64,000 nucleotides of DNA from Hyphomonas johnsonii MHS-2 (GCF_000685275.1 NZ_ARYK01000001.1:558001-622000); one strand, 5' to 3'. Shown: positions 26,787-35,974, numbered from the stretch's first letter. The notes: generated from the letters alone by a model not told the origin. Numbers and translations are program-made.

Positions 26787-28396
26787 TTCAGCTTGAATCC
26801 CGCTTTTTCCCGATCCCAGGTATGTTCGGTGCACCCTTCGTCACGCAACTGGTACTTGAGCACCCGTCCCACGGGGTTTCGCGGCAAGTCTTCACGAAAC
26901 TCTATGAAACGCGGGACGGCGAAGTAGGGCATTTTGTCCGTGCACCACTCGCAGAGTTCTTCTTCGGTTATCGTAGCTCCGTCCTGAAGTGTTATCGTTG
27001 CCTTCACTTCGTCTTCGGTTTCGGCGAACACGGCATGCACGGCAACGTCCTTGACGGCTTCGTGCTTCTTGAAAGTTGCTTCCAGTTCCTGGCTGGAGAT
27101 GTTTTCTCCCCGCCGCCGTAGATAGTCCTTCTTGCGGTCAACGAAGAACATGAAGCCGTTTTCGTCCATGCGTCCAATATCTCCGGTGTGGAGCCACATG
27201 TTTCGCATCGTTCTCAATGTATCTTCCGGTCGATTCCAGTAGCCGGAAAACATGATATCCGGATGCCGGGGACGCACGACTATTTCCCCCGGTTCACCGA
27301 CCGGGACCTCGTTGTCCTCTGCATCGACGATTCTGACATCGAAATCTTCATTGATTTTACCGGCATTGCCCACTGGGCCCTGTTCAGTGTCGGCCAGGGT
27401 GGTGACACGCGCCGCTTCGGTCAGGCCATAGTTATGAGAACCCGTTATGGTTACGCCGAATCGCTCGCGCCATTTCCGTTGGATGTCCGGTGGAAAGGGT
27501 GAGCCTCGTACGGCGTAAACCTGCCCGAAACAGCGTTTGGCGGCTTCGTTGTCAGGGGCGTTGGCGATAAAGGTCAACATGGAGCCGAGCAGGTTGACGA
27601 TGGTCGCACCAGAGCGTTCGATATCGTCCCAAAACCTAGAAACGGAGAAACGCGGAAACACCGCGACACGCGCGCCGACCATTGCAGAAGACAGGATCGA
27701 TCCGCCCAGTGCATTCATGTGGAAAAAGGGCAGTGGAGTCCAGTTGACGGTACTCTCATCACGCGCTTCACGCTTGAGAATCTGGCGTGCAAGATTGCAT
27801 GCGTAATTGTGCGAAATCATGCAGCCCTTCGACGGACCCGTGGTTCCGCCAGTAAAGATAAACATACACAGGTCGCCCGGCTTGTTCTCATCGAGAATCC
27901 CTGAATCGTTCTCGATGTAAGCGGCCGAAAGAGGCTCTGATTTGAGGCGCTTGAAGTGCGGGAGAGATCCAGCGCCGTCGCGTACAAGAACAACCTCTGC
28001 CTGCGGTAACTCTTCCTCGAGATCGTGGAGGCGCAGCGCATAATCGGATTCCATGACCAGTATCCTCGCGCCCGCATCGTCAAACTGGTGGCTGAGGAAG
28101 CTGCCTTTGTAGGCGGTGTTCACCGGGACATGAATTGCTCCAATCTTGTTTGCCGCGAGCCACAACGAAATCGAGTCGACGTTGGAATCCAGCAGACTGC
28201 ATATCCTGTCGCCGCGCTGCACGCCGCGCGCGACAAGACCGTGGGCAAGGCGCGTCGAGCGTTTGTCCATGTCGGCATATGTGTAGGTTTCACCCTGGAA
28301 GTCGAGCCAGACATTGTCCGGGTAGTTCTTGACCGCGCGGGCCAAAACCCCGGTCACGGTTTCTCTGACGTCCGGAGACCAAACAGGAAAATTCAC
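26777..28396 (-). CDS. Acyl-CoA synthetase (AMP-forming, FadD/CaiC-like)
   Basis: A 539-residue ANL-superfamily ligase. The phosphate-binding loop FTGGTTGPSK is at residues 181-190. NYGLTEAARV is the A5 motif. LHTGDIGRMDENGFMFFVDR with DYLRRRGENISSQELE is A7-A8, and the C-terminal Lys of NPVGRVLKYQLR is the adenylation Lys. It activates a carboxylic acid to its CoA thioester and probably commits a P450-oxidised or imported acid to the pathway. The start is a GTG with AGGAG 9 bases before it. The TGAC-N5-GTCA palindrome lies only 16 bp upstream of the start codon, well placed for repression. Confidence 0.94.
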   Translation of the reverse strand: MNFPVWSPDVRETVTGVLARAVKNYPDNVWLDFQGETYTYADMDKRSTRLAHGLVARGVQRGDRICSLLDSNVDSISLWLAANKIGAIHVPVNTAYKGSFLSHQFDDAGARILVMESDYALRLHDLEEELPQAEVVLVRDGAGSLPHFKRLKSEPLSAAYIENDSGILDENKPGDLCMFIFTGGTTGPSKGCMISHNYACNLARQILKREARDESTVNWTPLPFFHMNALGGSILSSAMVGARVAVFPRFSVSRFWDDIERSGATIVNLLGSMLTFIANAPDNEAAKRCFGQVYAVRGSPFPPDIQRKWRERFGVTITGSHNYGLTEAARVTTLADTEQGPVGNAGKINEDFDVRIVDAEDNEVPVGEPGEIVVRPRHPDIMFSGYWNRPEDTLRTMRNMWLHTGDIGRMDENGFMFFVDRKKDYLRRRGENISSQELEATFKKHEAVKDVAVHAVFAETEDEVKATITLQDGATITEEELCEWCTDKMPYFAVPRFIEFREDLPRNPVGRVLKYQLRDEGCTEHTWDREKAGFKLKKR

Positions 28397-28411
28397 AAAC
28401 CCAACTCCTAA

Positions 28412-28428
28412 ACTGACTAAATGTCAGT
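28412..28428. promoter_or_regulatory. TGAC-N5-GTCA operator-like palindrome, copy 2
   Basis: ACTGAC-TAAAT-GTCAGT, six-base arms, followed by AAT. It lies in the divergent gap between the acyl-CoA synthetase (starts 16 bp to the left) and the SDR remnant/MFS unit (to the right). It is the most symmetric of the three copies. Confidence 0.6.
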
Positions 28429-28565
28429 AATAGCGGTTACCGAGCCAATGGTTCAAGACTGCCCATGGCCGGTCTAAGGTGACATCGTCCTGAAAACGCC
28501 CAGGGTGGGCATTGGGGTTTGCCTGAATCTTGCGCACCATCGTTTGAACGAAGCAGGAGGCGCAG

Positions 28566-28772
28566 ATGAGGTTCACTCGAAAAGTGGCCATGGTCACAGG
28601 TGAATCCAGAAGTCGGGGGGCGTCGATTGGCAGTGTGGACTTGGCTGCCGACGATGAGCAGGCATTCTTGCTCCGGACAGTCGAAACGGCCCTGTTTCCG
28701 GCATCGACTGTGACTGCGTACATCTCTGGAGAAACCGTCATTGTCAGCAGAGATGCGCCGTGTCGGACATGA
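28566..28772 (+). pseudogene. SDR gene remnant, translationally coupled to MFS gene
   Basis: A 68-codon frame with a strong AGGAGG site. It opens like an SDR (MRFTRKVAMVTG) and ends with a segment like an SDR C-terminus (TAYISGETVIVSRDA, compare the usual YITGETVxVDGG). Almost all of the Rossmann core, including NNAG and YxxxK, is missing. The last codons overlap the MFS start as ATGA. This looks like a gene reduced by internal deletion and drift but kept as a translated leader. The short end matches make the SDR origin likely, not certain. Confidence 0.55.
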
Positions 28773-30058
28773 CGGACATCTCGGCAGGGCCTAAGGCCGC
28801 AAGAAAGTCGGCATCTGCCCGGTCGTGGTACATGCTCGCGTTGCTGGCGCTGGTCTACATTATCGGGTCGGTCGATCGAGCGGTGCCCTCCGTGATCGTT
28901 GAACCGCTCAAGGCCGAATTTGCGCTCACGGATGCGCAACTCGGGTTTCTCACCGGCTTTGCTTATTCCATTCCCTATGCACTGGCTGTGTTGCCTGCTG
29001 GGTGGCTGATTGACCGGGTCGATCGCCGGGCGCTTCTCTCGATCGCAGCGGCGGTCTGGAGCGTTTTGACCATGGCGGGTGCTGCGGCACAGACGTTCAC
29101 GATGCTGTTGCTTGCCCGGATGGGCGTCGGGGCGACGGAGGCGCCCGCATCGCCCGGCAGTCTTTCGTTAATTGGCGATGCCTTCCCCAAGCATCGGCGC
29201 GCGACGGCGGTGAGTCTCTACTACGCCGGTACGGCCGCTGGCCAGATGATTACTTTTCTCATCGGTGGCGCTCTGTTGATGCATTTCGACTGGCGTGCAT
29301 TGTTTTTGATAGCCGGCGCACCAGGCCTGGTCCTGGCAGCCCTCTTGTTCTTTACCTGCAAGGAGCCCGAGCGCGGCCAATTCGACGAAGAGCAGGAATC
29401 TCCGGAGCCTGTCAGTTACAGGCTCGCTGTCCGCTCTATCTTGGCCTCGCCACCTCTGCGGCATGCGATCGTGGCGAATATGCTCGCAACTGGTGTCAAT
29501 TACGCGATCCTCGTATGGACGGTCTCTTTCCTTGTGCGAAGCCATGGGATTGCCGTCCAGAACGCTGCAATGACGGTAGGGGTGACGATCGGGCTCACAA
29601 TGATGCTCGGCTCTTTCGTAGCCGGGTGGATGACTGACCGCTATGCAAAGGGCGATGCGAGTCGCACAGCACGTGTTCCCGCCATCGGCACCAGCATCGC
29701 CGCGATTCTGGGTATCGCCATGATCCTGATGCCCGATCGTAACGCAGCTTTCGTGCTGTTGGCGGCATTTGGCTTCATGATGGGCATCAATACCGGCCCC
29801 GGCTACGCGACTTTGGTCAGCATGACCGAATCATCGATGCGGGGTGCAATCCTGTCGATCGCCAAGCTCGCCTCCATCCTGATTGGCAACGGGGGGCTGG
29901 CCTGGCTGACTGGCCAACTGAGTGACTGGATTGGCGGAGGAGACTCCATCCGTTGGGCGCTGCTCATCACAATTCTTTTTCTGTTCTGGGCCTCATTCCA
30001 CTTCTTCAGGGCTGCCCGGGCGCAGCGGAAGGAATCGGGGCTTGATGATATCCTGTGA
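28769..30058 (+). CDS. MFS transporter (spinster/anion-symporter-like)
   Basis: A 429-residue, 12-segment transporter with motif A AGWLIDRVDRRALLS, then RMGVGATEAPASPGSLSLI in segment 4. The overall pattern resembles bacterial MFS carriers for organic acids and aromatic compounds (Spns/ACS-like). The ATG at 28769 overlaps the stop of the SDR remnant. A GTG at 28760 is an alternative. It may import the pathway substrate or export an intermediate. Confidence 0.9.
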   Translation: MTDISAGPKAARKSASARSWYMLALLALVYIIGSVDRAVPSVIVEPLKAEFALTDAQLGFLTGFAYSIPYALAVLPAGWLIDRVDRRALLSIAAAVWSVLTMAGAAAQTFTMLLLARMGVGATEAPASPGSLSLIGDAFPKHRRATAVSLYYAGTAAGQMITFLIGGALLMHFDWRALFLIAGAPGLVLAALLFFTCKEPERGQFDEEQESPEPVSYRLAVRSILASPPLRHAIVANMLATGVNYAILVWTVSFLVRSHGIAVQNAAMTVGVTIGLTMMLGSFVAGWMTDRYAKGDASRTARVPAIGTSIAAILGIAMILMPDRNAAFVLLAAFGFMMGINTGPGYATLVSMTESSMRGAILSIAKLASILIGNGGLAWLTGQLSDWIGGGDSIRWALLITILFLFWASFHFFRAARAQRKESGLDDIL

Positions 30059-30270
30059 GACGATTCCCGTAACACGCCCGACATGATAGAGTGGGTTCAA
30101 GCGGATCCAAGAAACCGACCCTTGCTGCGTGACGTTCAGGCAGGGCCTTGAAATCAAGCCGGACAGGATGTTCCAACCAAACCTTTCCGCTGAGGCGCAA
30201 CGCCGCTGGCACTGCGAACGCACTGCGCAGAATAGCCTGATCATTGGCGAGAATTAGAATGTTGATTTCA

Positions 30271-31965
30271 CTATTGAGGGGGAAGGGGCGTCGTGCTTGT
30301 CGGCACCGACAGTGCTTCGCCTGGGTCGATCGTGTCCTCCCTCCAGCGCACAGATCCCGTAGGGCGTTCTAGATATCGGCGCGCTTTGGGCGGCTCATCT
30401 CCAACATGGTACGCCACCACACGGTCGCGATGTGCTCTATCATCCGTTGTCGGGCGATCTCGTGCGCGCAAATAGTCATTCCAAGTCGCGTAGGTGAATT
30501 TTTCGAGCCACACTTCGGGATCGGATATGTCCCGCATCAAGGCGGTGGCGTAGGCGCCGTTTCGTTCGCGGGACTGTCGTACATCCCGCATTGCATGATA
30601 AAACGCTCGGGCATCTTCGTTGCGGACGCGGTATTCGATTTCGATCACCAGTGGGCCACTGCGGCCAGTCAGTGCGAGTTGAACGATTGGGTCACGCGCG
30701 GGTGGGGGACCGTTTTCTACCGTACTCAGCTTGCGCAAACCCGCCACAGAACCGATGCAGGAAGTTGCCAAGACGTAGCCGCCAGCAACGACAAGGGCCA
30801 CTGCCACTCCACCTGCGTTTGCAATCATGCCCCACAGCGCGGCGCCTCCGGCAAGGCCGCCGGCAACGGAAGCTTGAAATCCCGCCAGCGTACGGCCGCT
30901 CACCCAGCGTGGGCTGGCGAGTTGCACTGACACATTGTAGGTCGAAATCGAGACCATCCACCCGCCACCGGCTGCAAACATCGCTAGGGTCGTGACAATG
31001 ACGGAAGAGCTGTACGCAGCAACCAGAAGCGTAATGGCAAGCGTAATTGTGCATGCCACGACGATCTTCTCTGGAGAAAATCGACTTTGCACAAAGCTTG
31101 TCGCTGTCGCGAAGGTTACCGCGCCCAGGCCGAAACCGCCAAGCAGGAAGCCGTAAGTGCGAGGCCCTCCGCCCAGCAGATGGTCAGCCACCAGTGGCAA
31201 CATGGCATAGAAGGCGGCCCCGCCTACGGATGTAAAGAAGGCACGAAAAATGACCCGCCGCGATTGCGGTGAATGCCTCACGTAGCGCAAGCCTGACAGC
31301 ATGGCCTTGTCGAGCCGTTCGGGCGGCAAGCGAGGGGGTGTCGCTTTTCGTTTCCAGACGTACAAGGCAAGCAAGATAGGCAAATAGAGTGCGGCATTGA
31401 TGGAAAACGCTGCCGCGACTCCTGCCGAAGCGATTACGAAGCCACCTATCGCAGGCCCGACGCTGCGCGCGGCGTTGCTGGACATGGAATAGAGCGCAAT
31501 TGCAGAAGGCAGGGCACGAGGACCGACAAGTTCTGCGACGGATGCTTGCCATGCTGGAGAGTACAGCGCGATTCCGGTGCCGGTCACGAACACGCCAATC
31601 AGAATCAATGGTGGAGAAATAGCACCCGCCAGGACAACCAAGGCAAGCATCGCCGAGCCTGTGAGCGACAAAGTCAGCGCCGCAATAGCGACCTTGCGCC
31701 GGTCATACATATCCGCGAGCGCGCCGGCCGCCAGGGCGAGTAGCATCACCGGTAGCATCGAAGCGGTCTGGACGAATGCAACGAGATCGGCCCGCTTCGT
31801 GAGTTCCAGCATCGTCCACGCCGCAGCGACCGCCTGCATCTGCTGGCCCAGATTGGAAAGGAGGCTAGCGGACCAGATCCGACGGAACGGCTTGTCACGC
31901 AGAGGCACGCTTATTCCTGCATGCTGGAAGGGCGACGCGACACTGGTCTTCGTTTCGTCTGTCAA
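30271..31965 (-). CDS. MFS_3-family exporter with C-terminal soluble domain
   Basis: A 564-residue protein. Residues 1-415 are an MFS transporter of the EntS-like MFS_3 group (WSASLLSNLGQQMQAVAAAW, ALADMYDRRKVAIAAL). A soluble domain of about 140 residues follows, with VIEIEYRVRNEDARAFYHAM and a later WLEKFTYATWNDYLR, resembling a ferredoxin-like alpha/beta-barrel (antibiotic biosynthesis monooxygenase type). This two-part build is known in the family; the soluble part's role is not. The start is a TTG with GAGGG upstream. A palindrome copy lies 43 bp before it. The 212-bp gap to the convergent MFS gene holds no convincing gene. Confidence 0.9.
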   Translation of the reverse strand: MTDETKTSVASPFQHAGISVPLRDKPFRRIWSASLLSNLGQQMQAVAAAWTMLELTKRADLVAFVQTASMLPVMLLALAAGALADMYDRRKVAIAALTLSLTGSAMLALVVLAGAISPPLILIGVFVTGTGIALYSPAWQASVAELVGPRALPSAIALYSMSSNAARSVGPAIGGFVIASAGVAAAFSINAALYLPILLALYVWKRKATPPRLPPERLDKAMLSGLRYVRHSPQSRRVIFRAFFTSVGGAAFYAMLPLVADHLLGGGPRTYGFLLGGFGLGAVTFATATSFVQSRFSPEKIVVACTITLAITLLVAAYSSSVIVTTLAMFAAGGGWMVSISTYNVSVQLASPRWVSGRTLAGFQASVAGGLAGGAALWGMIANAGGVAVALVVAGGYVLATSCIGSVAGLRKLSTVENGPPPARDPIVQLALTGRSGPLVIEIEYRVRNEDARAFYHAMRDVRQSRERNGAYATALMRDISDPEVWLEKFTYATWNDYLRARDRPTTDDRAHRDRVVAYHVGDEPPKARRYLERPTGSVRWREDTIDPGEALSVPTSTTPLPPQ

Positions 31966-32008
31966 TTTGTCCCTCTTCGCGACTTATCACGGTGGCCGAA
32001 TTACGAAA

Positions 32009-32021
32009 TGACAAATGGTCA
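32009..32021. promoter_or_regulatory. TGAC-N5-GTCA operator-like palindrome, copy 3
   Basis: TGAC-AAATG-GTCA followed by GTTAT, 43 bp upstream of the MFS_3 gene start and after the end of the DUF2889 gene. The right flank is identical to that of copy 1 over five bases. Confidence 0.55.
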
Positions 32022-32068
32022 GTTATTTGTTTTAGTCGTGATGGACAGCGTGTCAACGCGGGGAAATA

Positions 32069-32851
32069 TCAGGGGCGTTCGGACAATCTCGACAGCATGG
32101 TTTCCCCGGTCGTCTCGTAGTTGAGCGTACTTCCGAACATGCGCAGAGCAGCATCGCGATTCTCTTTCAAGAACGTGTAGCAGACACCACTTTGTCCACG
32201 CTCGCTGGCGCGGGTGAAAAGGTCAGGGTCAAGCGTGCGGCCGGATGAAACCATGATTGCTCTGCGCAGCACGGAAGCAGCCTCTGCTTCGTCCAGGGAC
32301 ATGGTTTCCGTTCGAGCGCGAAACCCCTCGACCAGGGGTTGCCCGGCCCAATTCTCGGGTCCGGTAATCTGGCGCCTGTCGAGTTGCCAGTGAAGCACTT
32401 CTTCGCCGTTACACAGTAGCCAGGCTTTGCCGGGGCCGAGCAAGCGCCGTTTTCCTGCTTCCCATGCGACTATGTCGCGATCGGGGATGACTGCTTCATA
32501 ATGCCGGTGACCGATATTTCTCGCGCAATGGGCCATGGCAAGGCCGGCGAGATCAAACATGTGCGTGCATTGCTGGCGCATCTGCACCAGAGCGCCGATG
32601 TCTGTGCACCTCGTGGACATTCTCTGCCCGACAAGAGCTTGCAGGTTTGCGGCCGCAAAGGGACATGACGAAAAAGGTAGCCGCTCGGATATTACCCGGA
32701 TCGCGGAAATTCGGCCGCCATCGTGCTCAAGCGTTAGGCCCACATGATGGAAGTCGTCTTCCAGCCAGCCCACAACCGCCCCATCAGCTTCTGTCCTGAG
32801 ATCGATCTTGCGCCGAAAGCATCCGCCCGTTCTTGGATAAACATCGCTCAT
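32069..32851 (-). CDS. DUF2889-family protein
   Basis: A 260-residue protein of unknown function. It has the DUF2889 hallmarks: an N-terminal RRKIDLRTEADGAVVGWLEDDFHH (described here in part), a central Cys-rich stretch (SSCPFAAANLQALVG; RQQCTHMFDLAGLA) and a late region without known motifs. Length and core match the family, which occurs near CoA-ester and steroid-type catabolic genes in proteobacteria. No signal peptide or membrane segment. It lies 103 bp upstream of the MFS_3 gene on the same strand. Confidence 0.75.
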   Translation of the reverse strand: MSDVYPRTGGCFRRKIDLRTEADGAVVGWLEDDFHHVGLTLEHDGGRISAIRVISERLPFSSCPFAAANLQALVGQRMSTRCTDIGALVQMRQQCTHMFDLAGLAMAHCARNIGHRHYEAVIPDRDIVAWEAGKRRLLGPGKAWLLCNGEEVLHWQLDRRQITGPENWAGQPLVEGFRARTETMSLDEAEAASVLRRAIMVSSGRTLDPDLFTRASERGQSGVCYTFLKENRDAALRMFGSTLNYETTGETMLSRLSERP

Positions 32852-32998
32852 CCGGCAACACTCGATCTGGGGACTGCCAGCGTCAAGTTGGCTTGCCGGC
32901 CGATTATGGGCTGACAGCGCATAAAGGCGTTTCTCCCATCAAGCCCAGAGCCTCAAATTGCATTATGGTGCCACCAGTACCGAACAGGATAGGCTCAG

Positions 32999-34375
32999 AT
33001 GACGGCACCCGATATAGACCGAGATGGACCCACGTTAGCCGAGCGGCAAGCGCGCTGGATCAGCACGCTCACCTATGATGCAATCCCGAAGGACGTGCGC
33101 GAGCGTGCGCGACTCTTATTGCTTGATTTTATGGGCGTCGCCCGGCGGGGCGCGACTTTGCCTCAAGCTGCGCTTGCTCGTGCCTTGTTTGCTGATATGG
33201 GCGGCAATGAACAATCCTCCGTTATCGGCGGTGGCTCGAAAACGTCTGCGGCATATGCTGCGCTTGCAAATGGCGTCTCCGGACATGCTTTTGAATATGA
33301 CGACGCTCACTGGAATTGTGGACATCCGGGCGTTTGCGTAATTCCGGCGGTGCTGGCGCTGGCTGAGCGTGAAGGGGCCAGCGGGAAAGAAATTCTCACT
33401 GCGATCGTGGCTGGATATCAGGCAATGGTTTACGCGATGGGGCCGATAAACCGCATCACGCTGGATATCGGATGGCATGGAACAAAAGTCGGAGGGGTGT
33501 TTGGCGCAGCGGCAGCTTCGGCGAAGCTCCTGGGCCTCTCTGAAGCCGAAATCGCGCAGGCTCTGGCCATCGCCGGAAGTGAGGCTTCCGGCACCATGGA
33601 GTACGACCAGTCTGGTGGAGAGGTGAAACGCTTTCATGCAGGCATTCCCGCGCGGGCCGGTGTGGAATCCGCGATTCTTGCCAAGGCGGGGTTGACGGGG
33701 CCGCTGACCATTTTCGAAGGCTTGCGAGGCATTCATCGACTTTTCTCGGAGCGATCTGAAGTTGATGTCGAGGCCTATTGGGATGGCTCCTGGCATATAA
33801 TGAATACATTCGTGAAGCTGTACCCCATGGTGGGTACGACTCATGCGGCGTTGGATGCCTTGGGTACTATCCTTGACCGCCAGCAAGCCAGAATGGGTGA
33901 AATCATCGCAATCGAAGTTGGGCTCGTTGACTGGGCGTTGCCGCACGGGGCGGCAATCGTGCACCCGCATGACATGCTCAGCGCGCAGTTCAGCCTTGCA
34001 TTCGCCTGCGCGCTCAGGGTCTTACGAGGGCAGGTCGCGTTCCTGGATCTCGCGGATCCCGAAATCCGTTCCGATCCTGAAATAAACGCGCTTGCCGACA
34101 AGGTGACTCCGGTCGCAATGCAGGTTCCAGATGGCGCCGATCCACTATTTGGGCACGTTACAGTCAGGTTCGCGGATGGCCGAGAAGACAGTGAGCTGCA
34201 AATCGCACCGCGCGGCCATCCAGCGAATCCAGCTGGGATAGAGGATGTCAGATGCAAATTCCGGGAGGTTCTAAGTGGGCTTCTCGATGATGCAGCGATC
34301 GAACAGGTGATCGTGGCGGCTGAAAATATCGAGGAAACCGGAGACGCCGGTATGCTCGTGCGAATGATGGGTTGA
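32999..34375 (+). CDS. MmgE/PrpD family protein (2-methylcitrate dehydratase-like)
   Basis: 458 residues matching the MmgE/PrpD fold: LLLDFMGVARRG near the N-terminus, GHAFEYDDAHW (motif around the substrate pocket), YQAMVYAMGPIN, then GWHGTKVGGVFGAAAASAKLLGLS and KLYPMVGTTHAALDAL. Characterised members are 2-methylcitrate dehydratase, aconitate decarboxylase and iminodisuccinate epimerase-type enzymes. In this context a hydratase/dehydratase on a polycarboxylate from propionyl-CoA or on a ring-opening product is possible. No other methylcitrate-cycle gene is nearby, so PrpD itself is not assumed. The SDR follows by 37 bp. Confidence 0.9.
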   Translation: MTAPDIDRDGPTLAERQARWISTLTYDAIPKDVRERARLLLLDFMGVARRGATLPQAALARALFADMGGNEQSSVIGGGSKTSAAYAALANGVSGHAFEYDDAHWNCGHPGVCVIPAVLALAEREGASGKEILTAIVAGYQAMVYAMGPINRITLDIGWHGTKVGGVFGAAAASAKLLGLSEAEIAQALAIAGSEASGTMEYDQSGGEVKRFHAGIPARAGVESAILAKAGLTGPLTIFEGLRGIHRLFSERSEVDVEAYWDGSWHIMNTFVKLYPMVGTTHAALDALGTILDRQQARMGEIIAIEVGLVDWALPHGAAIVHPHDMLSAQFSLAFACALRVLRGQVAFLDLADPEIRSDPEINALADKVTPVAMQVPDGADPLFGHVTVRFADGREDSELQIAPRGHPANPAGIEDVRCKFREVLSGLLDDAAIEQVIVAAENIEETGDAGMLVRMMG

Positions 34376-34412
34376 GCAAGCTCAGTCTGAACGACGTCAG
34401 GGAGTAGAGAAT

Positions 34413-35162
34413 ATGCGTTTTAATGAAAAGGTCGCGATCGTCACCGGGGCGGGCCAGGGAATTGGAGAGGCCTATGCCAAGGCGCTCGCAAACGAGGGCG
34501 CCTCAGTGTGCATTGCTGAAATCAATACAGACAATGCGAAACGTGTAGCTGATGAAATCGTATCTGTAGGTGGGCGAGCCATCTACACGTCCACAGATGT
34601 ATCATCGGAAAACTCATGCGCCGAGTGCGTCGCGCAAACCGTCGAAGCTTTTGGTGGGCTCGACTACCTGGTAAACAATGCAGCGATTTTCGCAGGCATG
34701 GTCCGAAAGCCGTGGATGGAAATCGAACTCGAATACTATCGCAAGTTCATGGCGGTGAATTTCGAAAGTATTCTGCTTATGACGCGTGCCGCATACCCCG
34801 CGATGAAGGCGCGGGGTGTTGGTTCAATAGTGAATCAGTCATCGACCGCTGCTTACTACGCAGGCAATTATTACGGTCTGGCCAAGCTGGGTGTGAACGG
34901 CTTGACCATCGCGTTGGCCAAGGAACTTGGTCCGCAGAATATTCGCGTCAACGGCGTTGCGCCGGGGCCAACCGATACGGAGGCGACGCGAACGTCTGTT
35001 GCGGAAGACAGGCTCAAGATGATCGTTGATGGTCTGCCGTTACGCCGCCTCGGGCAGACGGATGATATCGTGAAGATGGTGCTGTTCCTGCTTTCCAATG
35101 ATTCCGACTGGATCACTGGCCAGACAATCTCCGTCGATGGCGGTCAGATGATGCGGCCTTAA
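34413..35162 (+). CDS. Short-chain dehydrogenase/reductase (SDR)
   Basis: A 249-residue classical SDR: TGAGQGIGEAYAKAL, VCIAEI after beta2 (acidic, NAD+), YLVNNAAI, Ser in NQSSTAAYY, Y-G-L-A-K and ITGQTISVDGGQ. It is encoded behind the MmgE/PrpD gene. Its stop codon shares the tetramer TTAA with the stop of the convergent CoxM-like gene, so the two messages overlap at their 3' ends. Confidence 0.9.
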   Translation: MRFNEKVAIVTGAGQGIGEAYAKALANEGASVCIAEINTDNAKRVADEIVSVGGRAIYTSTDVSSENSCAECVAQTVEAFGGLDYLVNNAAIFAGMVRKPWMEIELEYYRKFMAVNFESILLMTRAAYPAMKARGVGSIVNQSSTAAYYAGNYYGLAKLGVNGLTIALAKELGPQNIRVNGVAPGPTDTEATRTSVAEDRLKMIVDGLPLRRLGQTDDIVKMVLFLLSNDSDWITGQTISVDGGQMMRP

Positions 35163-35974
35163 GCGGCTGGAGCGCTTTCGAGCGTCTCCAGGACTGCGCG
35201 GCGCGTCATGACCTCTACGAGATGAGCGCGGTATTCGTTATCACCATGAATATCGCCGTTCATTTCACTATGATCCATCTTAAGACCTTCCAACGACCGG
35301 ATGGAAAAGGATTCAGTCAGTGCATCTTCCGCTGCAGCCCATCGGAATGCGCCTGACCGGCTCGCGCCTGTCACGGCCACGCGCACAAGCTCTCCAAAAC
35401 GCGCGACGAACACGCCGACGAGCGCAAACCGGGATGCGGGATGTCGGAACTTCGCATACGCCGCTGCATCCGGGATCGGGAATTCGGCGCCTGTCACCAA
35501 CTCACCGTCCTTCAGGGCTGTTTCGAATACGCCGATAAAAAACTCGTCTGCCTCGATATCGCCCCCTGTCGTCTGGATGGTCGCACCGAGCGCCAGGCAG
35601 GCGGCCGGATAGCAAGCTGCCGGATCGAAATTGGCGATTGATCCTCCCATCGTGCCACGGGCCCGCACCATGGGATCTCCTATGCCTGCAGCGAGTTTTG
35701 CAAGCGCGGGTATTGCAGCTTGTACGTCGGCAGATGCGGCAACGTCCACATGGCGCGTCATCGCGCCAATCCGTACGACTTCATAACTGGCTTCAATGCC
35801 TCGCAATTCCTCACAATCGCGCAGGTCGATGATGTTAGGCGTGCTGGCAAAGCGAAGCTTCATCATGGGGAGCAGCGACATGCCGCCAGCCAGGAATCGC
35901 GCATCAGCAAGAGACGCGCGAAGGGTAAGCGTATCAGCGACATTCCCGGCCCGGTGATAGTCAAAGGGATACAT
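35159..35974 (-). CDS. Molybdenum hydroxylase FAD subunit (CoxM-like)
   Basis: 271 residues, the size of the medium subunit of xanthine dehydrogenase-family enzymes. FAD contacts are in LAGGMSLLPMMKLR (near residue 30) and GTMGGSIANFDPAA (near 107). The C-terminal domain is of the CO dehydrogenase flavoprotein type. It carries electrons from the [2Fe-2S] subunit to the acceptor. Last gene of a three-gene unit L-S-M; its ATG overlaps the S-subunit stop as TAATG. Confidence 0.92.
   Translation of the reverse strand: MYPFDYHRAGNVADTLTLRASLADARFLAGGMSLLPMMKLRFASTPNIIDLRDCEELRGIEASYEVVRIGAMTRHVDVAASADVQAAIPALAKLAAGIGDPMVRARGTMGGSIANFDPAACYPAACLALGATIQTTGGDIEADEFFIGVFETALKDGELVTGAEFPIPDAAAYAKFRHPASRFALVGVFVARFGELVRVAVTGASRSGAFRWAAAEDALTESFSIRSLEGLKMDHSEMNGDIHGDNEYRAHLVEVMTRRAVLETLESAPAA

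Noticed and set aside
30059-30270. Two overlapping minus-strand open frames between the convergent MFS genes
   Set aside because: No family resemblance, no ribosome site and they run into the upstream MFS coding sequence. Treated as non-coding.
32999-34375. Naming the gene prpD (methylcitrate cycle)
   Set aside because: No prpB, prpC or acnD neighbour, and the family covers several reactions.
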